DNA of 5,255 nt, from contig JAKDIE010000125.1 of assembly GCA_030450655.1 (NCBI GenBank), positions 1-5,255 of the forward strand, in the 5' to 3' direction. Position 1 is the first letter of the stretch. The number at the start of each line of letters is the position of its first letter. The notes beneath the pieces were generated by a model. The model was not told where the DNA came from. It saw nothing but the letters and a program-made list of their open reading frames with translations, and did not search any database. This DNA comes from Ruaniaceae bacterium. Its GTDB lineage: Bacteria > Actinomycetota > Actinomycetes > Actinomycetales > Actinomycetaceae. This document shows, one piece after another, positions 1 to 5,255 of the stretch. Position numbers and translations under genes: made by a program.

Positions 1-924
1 AATGAGCAAGTGATTGTTGCCGAAAACCTCACCAAGAAGTACGGGGACTTCACCGCCGTCGATTCCATCAGCTTCGAGGTGCCGAAGGGTGAGTCCTTCG
101 GCCTGCTCGGGCCGAACGGCGCGGGCAAATCCACCACGATGCGCATGATCGGTGGAACGCTCGAGCGCACCGCCGGACGATTGGAGGTACTCGGTCTCGA
201 CCCCGAGGCGCAGGGCCCGGAGGTGCGCGCGCACCTGGGCGTGGTTCCGCAGCAGGACAACCTCGACGAGGAACTCCTCGTGCGGGACAACCTCGTGGTC
301 TACGGCCGTTACTTTGGCCTGCCGCGCAGCTACCTGAACCCGAAGGCGGACGAGCTGCTCGAGTTCGCGCAACTGCAGGAGAAGGCGAAGTCGAAGGTGC
401 GCGAGCTCTCCGGTGGGATGAAGCGGCGCCTGACCATCGCGCGTGGCCTCATCAACCAGCCTTCCATCCTTCTTCTCGACGAGCCGACGACGGGCCTTGA
501 CCCCCAGGCGCGTCACATCCTGTGGGATCGGCTCTTCCGTCTGAAGGAGGAGGGCGTCACTCTGATCGTGACCACTCACTTCATGGACGAGGCCGAGCAG
601 CTCTGTGACCGGCTCATCGTGATTGACAAGGGCAGGATCATGGCCGAGGGATCGCCGTCGGCATTGATCCGCCAGTACAGCACGCGGGAGGTGCTCGAAC
701 TTCGGTTTGGATCGAACCGCAGCGCGGAGGCCGTCACGCAACTCGAAGACGTGGGGGAGCGCCTCGAAGTGCTGCCCGACCGCGTGCTCCTCTACGCGGA
801 TTCCGGCGAGGCGGCCCTCGAAGAGGTCTCGGCGCGCGGCCTGAACCCGATCACCTCGCTCGTGCGCCGCTCGTCGTTGGAAGACGTGTTCCTGCGCCTG
901 ACCGGGCGGAGTCTCATTGACTAG
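1..924 (+). CDS. ABC-2 type exporter ATP-binding protein (DrrA/NodI-like), 5' end uncertain
   Basis: Cytoplasmic ATPase that would power export through the two permeases encoded next. Numbering from the GTG at 10 (304 aa), it has every ABC motif: Walker A GPNGAGKST at 34-42, Q-loop at 81-82, signature LSGGM at 133-137, Walker B SILLLDEPT at 152-160 with catalytic E158, D-loop GLD at 162-164 and switch H190. A C-terminal domain of about 85 residues ends in SLEDVFLRLTGR, typical of drug- and polysaccharide-type ABC-2 ATPases such as DrrA and NodI. The start is unsettled. GTG at 10 is the first start codon visible in frame, but no Shine-Dalgarno precedes it and the frame stays open to base 1 (codons Asn-Glu-Gln), so the protein probably begins a few residues upstream of the window. 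The stop TAG at 922-924 lies inside the next gene. The function class is secure; the substrate is unknown. Confidence 0.93.
   Translation, partial: NEQVIVAENLTKKYGDFTAVDSISFEVPKGESFGLLGPNGAGKSTTMRMIGGTLERTAGRLEVLGLDPEAQGPEVRAHLGVVPQQDNLDEELLVRDNLVVYGRYFGLPRSYLNPKADELLEFAQLQEKAKSKVRELSGGMKRRLTIARGLINQPSILLLDEPTTGLDPQARHILWDRLFRLKEEGVTLIVTTHFMDEAEQLCDRLIVIDKGRIMAEGSPSALIRQYSTREVLELRFGSNRSAEAVTQLEDVGERLEVLPDRVLLYADSGEAALEEVSARGLNPITSLVRRSSLEDVFLRLTGRSLID
908..911 (+). promoter_or_regulatory. Ribosome binding site supporting the TTG start of the first permease
   Basis: GGAG lies 5 nt before the TTG at 917, inside the end of the ATPase gene. It favours TTG 917 over the in-frame GTG at 959, which has no comparable purine tract close upstream. 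The site is short, so it supports the start but does not prove it. Confidence 0.45.
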
Positions 925-1768
925 CACGGATCTGACACGCCGCACATACTCCGGCGGGGTGCTCCCGCCCGAGGTGCGCGCCGCCCGCGCCCGCCGCTGG
1001 GGCTGGTGGTACTTCGCCGAGCACCAGTTCTTGAACGTGCGCCGCTACGGGTGGCCGATCATCATCTACGACATCGGTCAGCCGTTCGTGTACCTTGCCG
1101 CGATGGGCCTCGGCCTCGGCGCGATCGTGGACGCGAATGCCGGGGCGATCGACGGCGTGCCGTATCGATCCTTCGTGGGGCCGGCACTTCTCGTCTCGAT
1201 GGCGATGATGACCGCAGTCATGGAGTTCACCTTCCCCGTGATGGACAACTTCCGGTGGAGCAAGGTCTATTGGGGCGCGAACTCGACGCCGTTGCAACCA
1301 GGGCAACTCGCCATTGGGCAACTGACGCAGGTGGTGTTTCGGCTCATCGCGCAGGGGGCAATCTTCTGGACATTCCTCGGCCTGTTCGGGGCACTCCACT
1401 CGCCGTGGTCGATCCTGGTGGTCCCGGTGGGTGTGCTCTGCGGAGTGGCCTTTGGTGCCCCGATCCAGGCGTACGCGGCCACGCTCGACGATGAGGGCTT
1501 CCAGTTCTCGTTCATCCAGCGCTTCATCGTGATGCCGCTCTTCCTGCTCTCGGGAACCTTCTTCGAGCTCTCGACGATGCCGATCTACCTCCAATGGATC
1601 GGCTGGATCTCGCCCGTGTGGCACGGCGCGGATCTTGCGCGCGTGTTCACGTACGGCCGCGAGATCGCGCCGTGGCTGATGGTGGTGCACGTGGCGTACC
1701 TGGCCGCCCTCGCCGTCGTCGGCATTGCGCTGGCGCGGCGGAACTATCGCAGGAGGCTCGCCTCGTGA
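917..1768 (+). CDS. ABC-2 type transporter permease, first subunit
   Basis: Integral membrane subunit, 283 aa from the TTG at 917, expected to pair with the second permease to form the export channel. About 45 polar, Arg-rich residues come first, as expected for a cytoplasmic N-terminus. Six hydrophobic segments follow, at roughly 47-70, 86-106, 134-158, 165-185, 199-216 and 250-272, and the protein ends in a positive tail (RRNYRRR). The stretch SFVGPALLVSMAM near 85-97 and PVWHG near 233-237 are typical of ABC-2/NodJ-like permeases. The start overlaps the ATPase stop by 8 bp, indicating translational coupling. GTG at 959 is an alternative start that would remove 14 residues without touching a membrane segment. 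The cargo cannot be read from the sequence; a drug, lipid or glycan are all possible for this family. Confidence 0.9.
   Translation: MTSTDLTRRTYSGGVLPPEVRAARARRWGWWYFAEHQFLNVRRYGWPIIIYDIGQPFVYLAAMGLGLGAIVDANAGAIDGVPYRSFVGPALLVSMAMMTAVMEFTFPVMDNFRWSKVYWGANSTPLQPGQLAIGQLTQVVFRLIAQGAIFWTFLGLFGALHSPWSILVVPVGVLCGVAFGAPIQAYAATLDDEGFQFSFIQRFIVMPLFLLSGTFFELSTMPIYLQWIGWISPVWHGADLARVFTYGREIAPWLMVVHVAYLAALAVVGIALARRNYRRRLAS
1751..1756 (+). promoter_or_regulatory. Strong Shine-Dalgarno for the second permease
   Basis: A perfect AGGAGG sits 8 nt before the GTG at 1765, within the last codons of the first permease. It fixes the start of the second permease at 1765 even though the frame is open further upstream to about 1594. 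Confidence 0.8.
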
Positions 1769-2586
1769 GCAGCGAAGTGTTACAGCGGCTCCAGCGCCCG
1801 CGCCCCATGAGCGGCGTGTACTCGGGCAACGCGCGCGCCGTGATCGAGCGCGGGTTCAAGGTGATCCTGACGCAGAACTGGATCATTCTCGTCTCGGGCT
1901 TCTTCGAGCCCGTGTTCTACCTGCTCGCGATGGGGTACGGTCTCGGCGAACTGGTGGGCACGGTTGAAGGGCCAGGCGGCGCGGAGATCAGCTACATCGC
2001 GTTCATCGCCCCGGCTCTCCTCGCGTCCTCGGCCATGAACGGCGCGATCTACGATTCCACCTGGAACGTGTTCTTCAAGATGCACTTCGCGAAGCTGTAC
2101 CAGGGGATGGTCTCCACCTCGCTCGGACCGCTGGATGTGGCGATCGGAGAGATCTTCATGGCCCTGTTCCGCGGCTTCCTGTACGCCTGCGGCTTCATGG
2201 GCGTCCTCTACGCCTTCGGGATCGTGAGCGGATTTGCGCCGCTGCTGATGATCCCCGCTGCGGTGCTCGTGGCGTTCGGCTTCGCCTCGATCGGTATGGG
2301 GGCAACCTCGTACATGCGCACCTTTCAGCAGATGGACATGATCAACTTCGTCCTGCTGCCGATGTTCCTGTTCTCCTCCACGCTGTTTCCGATCTCGGTG
2401 TACCCCGAGGCGGTCCAGTGGGTGGTGAAGGCGCTACCGCTGTGGCACGGCATCGAGTTGATGCGGCAACTGGCGGTGGGCGTGTACACCTCGGCGACCC
2501 CGCTCCACGTTGGCTACTTCGTGGTGATGACGGTGCTGGGCGTGTGGCTGACCACGTCCCGCCTGCGCACGCTCTTCCTGCGGTAG
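1765..2586 (+). CDS. ABC-2 type transporter permease, second subunit (NodJ/DrrB-like)
   Basis: Second membrane subunit of the exporter, 273 aa from GTG 1765. The start shares a GTGA overlap with the stop of the first permease and follows a perfect AGGAGG, so translation is probably coupled. Hydrophobic segments lie at roughly 37-62, 78-97, 128-152, 157-180, 191-212 and 248-266, giving the six-helix ABC-2 fold. It is a diverged paralogue of the preceding permease: AFIAPALLASSAM here matches SFVGPALLVSMAM there, GYGLGELVG matches GLGLGAIVD, and PLWHGIEL matches PVWHGADL. This suggests an obligate heterodimer serving the single ATPase, an arrangement known from DrrABC and Rv2686c-2688c type operons. 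The in-frame extension back to 1594 overlaps the first permease and is not likely to be translated. Confidence 0.92.
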   Translation: MSSEVLQRLQRPRPMSGVYSGNARAVIERGFKVILTQNWIILVSGFFEPVFYLLAMGYGLGELVGTVEGPGGAEISYIAFIAPALLASSAMNGAIYDSTWNVFFKMHFAKLYQGMVSTSLGPLDVAIGEIFMALFRGFLYACGFMGVLYAFGIVSGFAPLLMIPAAVLVAFGFASIGMGATSYMRTFQQMDMINFVLLPMFLFSSTLFPISVYPEAVQWVVKALPLWHGIELMRQLAVGVYTSATPLHVGYFVVMTVLGVWLTTSRLRTLFLR

Positions 2587-2819
2587 GGCGCCCGCCGCTG
2601 GTCGATCCGAGCGAAGGCGAATCGATGGCGAGCGCATGATTGTGCAGAACCAGTGTTGGAATCTGTGCAGGAGTGATATCGCCTACGCATAGGTGAGTAT
2701 TGGCAACGGATTGTCGATCGTGCAGTCGAGGCCGCTCGCGGCTACCACCGGCCCACACCGGACCGAAACGCACCGTCAAAACCCGCGCGCCCAGGCGCCG
2801 TCGGCCTTATCGTGAGGGC
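2587..2819 (+). other. Intergenic spacer between exporter operon and ppk2
   Basis: I see no credible gene in these 233 bases. An open frame continuous with ppk2 reaches back to a TTG at 2700, but its translation is Arg/Pro-rich low complexity and falls outside the PPK2 family's usual length, so it is treated as non-coding. Just after the exporter stop the GC-rich palindrome GGGCGCCC (2586-2593) could form a hairpin, but no T-run follows, so a terminator is not supported. An AT-richer patch at about 2636-2715 contains three copies of GTGCAG (2642, 2665, 2720). The repeat CACCGG occurs twice around 2746-2761. The spacer presumably carries the end of the exporter transcript and the ppk2 control region. 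Confidence 0.6.
2808..2813 (+). promoter_or_regulatory. Candidate -10 box for a leaderless ppk2 transcript
   Basis: TATCGT fits the actinobacterial -10 pattern TAnnnT and ends 6 nt before the ATG at 2820, so transcription could start at or next to the A of the start codon. A GAGGG tract (2814-2818) is only 1 nt from the ATG, too close to act as a normal ribosome binding site, which fits a leaderless message. No -35 hexamer resembling TTGACA is visible at the right spacing. Confidence 0.42.
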
Positions 2820-3674
2820 ATGGCTGAGTTGGACCCCCGCAAGACCAAGCTCTCGAACCGCGCGTACGAGGCAGAGCTGTACCACCTCCAGGGCGAGTTG
2901 GTGAAGCTCCAGCGCTGGGTGAAGGAGACCGGCGCCCGCGTGGTCATCATCTTCGAGGGCCGCGATGCCGCGGGCAAGGGCGGCACGATCAAGCGGATCA
3001 CCGAGTACCTCTCCCCGCGCGTGGCCCGCGTGGAGGCGCTGCCCTCGCCCACCGAGCGCGAGCAGACCCAGTGGTACTTCCAGCGGTACATCTCGCGCCT
3101 GCCGTCAGCGGGCGAGATCGTGCTGTTTGACCGCTCCTGGTACAACCGCGCCGGAGTCGAGAAGGTGATGGGGTTCGCCACGCCCCACGAGGTCATGCGC
3201 TTCATGCGCCAGACCCCGATCTTCGAGCAGATGCTCACCGAAGACGGCATCCACCTGCGCAAGTACTGGTTCTCCGTCTCCGATCAGATGCAGTACAAGC
3301 GATTCAAGAAGCGCCTCGACGATCCGCTGCGCCAGTGGAAGCTCTCGCCGATGGACCTCGAATCCATCACGCGCTGGGAGGAGTACTCGCGCGCCAAGGA
3401 CGAGATGATGGTCCACACGGACACCCCAGCCGCGCCGTGGTACCACGTCCACTCGGACTCGAAGAAGGCCGCGCGGCTCAACATGATTCATCACCTGCTG
3501 GACTCGTTGCCGTACGAGGATCTGCCCGACGCCGCACCGATCGTCATGCCCGATCGTCCGGAGGGCTTTGGGTACAGGCGGCCGTCGGTGGCTGTGTCCA
3601 ACTACGTGCCGAACTACGCCGGCACGATCGGCACCCCGAAGGCGGGCACCCCGCTCCACGACACTGAGGACTAG
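2820..3674 (+). CDS. ppk2: Polyphosphate kinase 2, single-domain, probably class I
   Basis: Cytoplasmic PPK2-family enzyme of 284 aa that transfers phosphate between inorganic polyphosphate and nucleotides; class I members mainly make ATP or GTP from the diphosphates. It has the P-loop kinase fold: Walker A GRDAAGKGG at 47-55 (K53), Walker B VLFDRSWYNRAG at 101-112 (D104, R105), and the lid region from KYWFSVSD at 148 to KLSPMDLES at 174-182. The GRDAAGKGG form matches class I, whereas class III enzymes usually read GMDAAGKDG, so ADP rather than AMP is the likelier acceptor; this is inference. The ATG at 2820 gives the normal family N-terminus, with about 25 residues before the conserved ELVKLQ helix. 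The last 45 residues or so, rich in Pro and Tyr, are a less conserved tail. It is preceded by a 233-bp spacer and followed 63 bp later by pgi. Confidence 0.95.
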   Translation: MAELDPRKTKLSNRAYEAELYHLQGELVKLQRWVKETGARVVIIFEGRDAAGKGGTIKRITEYLSPRVARVEALPSPTEREQTQWYFQRYISRLPSAGEIVLFDRSWYNRAGVEKVMGFATPHEVMRFMRQTPIFEQMLTEDGIHLRKYWFSVSDQMQYKRFKKRLDDPLRQWKLSPMDLESITRWEEYSRAKDEMMVHTDTPAAPWYHVHSDSKKAARLNMIHHLLDSLPYEDLPDAAPIVMPDRPEGFGYRRPSVAVSNYVPNYAGTIGTPKAGTPLHDTED

Positions 3675-3691
3675 CCGCCCTCCACGGCGGC
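3674..3691 (+). terminator. GC-rich hairpin at the end of ppk2, possible weak terminator
   Basis: GCCGCC (3674-3679) and GGCGGC (3686-3691) form a perfect 6-bp stem with a 6-nt loop, beginning at the last base of the ppk2 stop codon. No T-run follows, so it is not a classical intrinsic terminator. It might attenuate read-through or protect the 3' end of the mRNA. Confidence 0.35.
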
Positions 3692-3701
3692 CCGGATAGC
3701 A

Positions 3702-3717
3702 CTCCCACATCGGGGAG
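3702..3717 (+). other. Small inverted repeat before pgi
   Basis: CTCCC (3702-3706) pairs with GGGAG (3713-3717) around a 6-nt loop. The right arm is part of the purine run GGGGAGGGG (3712-3720). The stem has only 5 bp and could be chance. It overlaps where a -35 region for pgi would lie, so it may have no RNA role at all. Confidence 0.25.
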
Positions 3718-3724
3718 GGGATTG

Positions 3725-3730
3725 TAGGCT
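3725..3730 (+). promoter_or_regulatory. Candidate -10 box for a leaderless pgi transcript
   Basis: TAGGCT matches the TAnnnT -10 pattern and ends 7 nt before the GTG at 3738, the spacing expected if transcription begins on the start codon. The nearest Shine-Dalgarno-like run, GGGGAGGGG, ends 17 nt from the GTG, too far for normal initiation there. No clear -35 hexamer is seen. This would let pgi be transcribed independently of ppk2. Confidence 0.5.
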
Positions 3731-3737
3731 GGGGCGC

Positions 3738-5255
3738 GTGACCGAGAACAACATCATTCCCCCGATCGACGCAACGCAGACCGAAGCATGGGGCCGCCTC
3801 AAAGTGGCCCGCGATCTCCTCAAGCCGGATCTCCGCGGCTGGTTCGAGGCGAACCCCGGCAGGGCCGCAGAACTCACGTTCGCGGCCGGCGATCTCCACG
3901 TGGACCTCTCGAAGAACCTGATCAACCGATCAGTGCTGAACGAGTTGGTCAACCTGGCGGAGGAGGTCAACCTCGCCGAGCGCCGCGATGCGATGTTCGC
4001 CGGCGAGCGCATCAACGTCACCGAGAACCGCGCGGTCCTCCACACGGCGCTGCGTGCGCCAAAGGACGCCGGGCTCGTCGTCGATGGCCAGAATGTGACC
4101 GACGACGTCCACGCCACCCTCCAGAAGGTCTACGATTTCGCCGACGCCGTGCGCTCGGGCGAGTGGAAGGGCGTCACTGGCAAGCCCATCACCACGGTGG
4201 TGAACGTGGGCATCGGCGGCTCCGATCTCGGCCCAGTGATGGTCTACGAAGCGCTGAAGCCGTACGTGCAGGACGGCCTCGAGTGCCGTTTCATCTCGAA
4301 CATCGATCCCTCGGATTCGTACAACAAGACGCACGATCTCGACCCGGAGACCACCCTCGTGATCGTCGCGTCCAAGACCTTCACCACGCTCGAGACCCTC
4401 ACCAACGCCCGCCTCGTGCGCGCCTGGCTCCTCGATGCGCTCGAGGCGAAGGGCGCGATCACGCCCGAGCAGCGCAGCGCGGCCGTCTCCAAGCACTTCG
4501 TGGCCGTCTCCACGGCGCTCGATAAGGTGGCCGCGTTTGGCATCGACCCGGCGAACGCGTTCGGGTTCTGGGACTGGGTGGGCGGCCGCTACTCGGTGGA
4601 CAGCGCTGTCGGGACCGCCGTCGTCGTCGCCATTGGGCCGAAGAACTTCGCGGATTTCCTTGGCGGATTCCACGCCATCGATGAGCACTTCCGCACGGCC
4701 CCCGCGGCGGAGAACGTGCCGCTGCTGATGGGCCTGCTCAACTGCTGGTACGTGAACTTCCTCGGCGCCACCTCGCACGCCGTGCTCCCGTACGCGCAGG
4801 AACTGCACCGCTTCGCCGCGTATCTGCAGCAGCTCACGATGGAATCCAACGGCAAGTCCGTGCGTTGGGACGGCAGCCCCGTCACCACCGAAACCGGCGA
4901 GGTGTTCTGGGGTGAACCCGGCACCAACGGCCAGCACGCCTTCTACCAGCTGATCCACCAGGGCACGCAGCTCATCCCGGCCGATTTCATCGCCGTCGCC
5001 ACGCCCGCCCGCCCGCAGCAGGATGGCGGCGTGGACGTCCACGAGTTGTTCCTCGCCAACTTCTTCGCGCAGACGGCGGCGCTCGCCTTCGGCAAGACCG
5101 CCGAGGAGGTGCGCGCCGAGGGCACACCCGAGCACATCGTTCCCGCACGCGTCTTCGCAGGAAACCGGCCGACGACGTCGATCATGGCACCCGCGCTGAC
5201 CCCTTCCGTGGTGGGCCAGCTGATCGCGCTGTACGAGCACATCACGTTCGTGCAG
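3738..5255 (+). CDS. pgi: Glucose-6-phosphate isomerase, 3' end cut by window
   Basis: Cytoplasmic enzyme interconverting glucose 6-phosphate and fructose 6-phosphate in glycolysis and gluconeogenesis. The 506 codons present cover most of a family length of about 550; no stop is reached. Visible landmarks are the sugar-phosphate binding loops [11 protein letters not shown] at 156-166 and SKTFTTLET at 212-220, [16 protein letters not shown] at 275-290 with R284, MESNGKS at 368-374 with catalytic base E369, [19 protein letters not shown] at 387-405 with H400, and [12 protein letters not shown] at 490-501. The terminal segment with the catalytic lysine (family motif FDQWGVELGK) lies beyond the right edge. 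The sequence is of the actinobacterial bacterial type. GTG 3738 is preferred because the N-terminus has normal length and a TAnnnT box sits 7 nt upstream. An in-frame CTG at 3729, 8 nt after GGGGAGGGG, is a less likely start that would add three residues. Confidence 0.96.
   Translation, partial: MTENNIIPPIDATQTEAWGRLKVARDLLKPDLRGWFEANPGRAAELTFAAGDLHVDLSKNLINRSVLNELVNLAEEVNLAERRDAMFAGERINVTENRAVLHTALRAPKDAGLVVDGQNVTDDVHATLQKVYDFADAVRSGEWKGVTGKPITTVVNVGIGGSDLGPVMVYEALKPYVQDGLECRFISNIDPSDSYNKTHDLDPETTLVIVASKTFTTLETLTNARLVRAWLLDALEAKGAITPEQRSAAVSKHFVAVSTALDKVAAFGIDPANAFGFWDWVGGRYSVDSAVGTAVVVAIGPKNFADFLGGFHAIDEHFRTAPAAENVPLLMGLLNCWYVNFLGATSHAVLPYAQELHRFAAYLQQLTMESNGKSVRWDGSPVTTETGEVFWGEPGTNGQHAFYQLIHQGTQLIPADFIAVATPARPQQDGGVDVHELFLANFFAQTAALAFGKTAEEVRAEGTPEHIVPARVFAGNRPTTSIMAPALTPSVVGQLIALYEHITFVQ

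Noticed and set aside
914..1690. Minus-strand open frame of 258 codons opposite the first permease
   Set aside because: The product is extremely rich in His, Arg and Glu with no family resemblance, while the plus strand encodes a proper six-helix permease.
1594..1764. N-terminal extension of the second permease
   Set aside because: It overlaps the first permease in another frame and is low-complexity Arg/Ala, and a perfect AGGAGG points to GTG 1765.
2602..2625. Inverted repeat TCGAT-ATCGA after the exporter operon
   Set aside because: Only 5 bp arms with a 14-nt loop, no T-run and no extension by further pairing; likely chance.
2656..2682. Possible sigma-70 promoter TTGGAA with TATCGC
   Set aside because: The spacer is only 15 bp and the -10 match is poor, so it is not listed as a feature.
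2700..2819. N-terminal extension of ppk2 from TTG 2700
   Set aside because: The 40 added residues are Arg/Pro-rich low complexity, and ATG 2820 gives the normal PPK2 length.
3788..4525. Plus-strand 245-codon frame inside pgi
   Set aside because: Arg/Pro-rich frame-shadow of pgi; the pgi frame carries all the conserved motifs.
3930..5240. Minus-strand open frame of 436 codons opposite pgi
   Set aside because: It lies antisense to a clearly real pgi. Its translation is His/Arg/Gly/Val-rich with no recognisable domain, as expected for the complement of GC-rich coding sequence.

Overview
The window is a compact, high-GC stretch (roughly 63-65% G+C by eye) with all genes on the plus strand. The glucose-6-phosphate isomerase closely resembles actinobacterial enzymes (for example the GGRYSVDSA and [12 protein letters not shown] stretches). 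Together with GTG/TTG starts, overlapping genes and possible leaderless promoters, this suggests Actinomycetota. That is inference from remembered family sequences; the genus cannot be told.

Region 1 (1-2586) is a three-gene ABC-2 type exporter operon: one ATPase and two different six-helix permeases. The genes overlap by 8 bp and 4 bp, so they are probably co-transcribed and translationally coupled. The layout is that of DrrABC or Rv2688c-Rv2687c-Rv2686c style exporters, but nothing in the window identifies the substrate. The ATPase frame is open to the left edge, so its true start may lie outside.

Region 2 (2587-2819) is a 233-bp non-coding spacer with no convincing gene. It holds three GTGCAG copies, an AT-richer patch, and a TAnnnT box just before the next start codon.

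Region 3 (2820-5255) holds a single-domain polyphosphate kinase 2 (ppk2) and, after a 63-bp gap, glucose-6-phosphate isomerase (pgi), which runs off the right edge after 506 codons. The gap holds two small hairpins and a second TAnnnT box 7 nt before the pgi GTG. Both genes could therefore have their own leaderless promoters. ppk2 handles polyphosphate-driven nucleotide phosphorylation and pgi is central glycolysis/gluconeogenesis; the link between them is only adjacency in energy and carbon metabolism.

I see no mobile element, CRISPR array, RNA gene or clearly new system. The window reads as ordinary chromosomal housekeeping and transport content, and the findings are modest.
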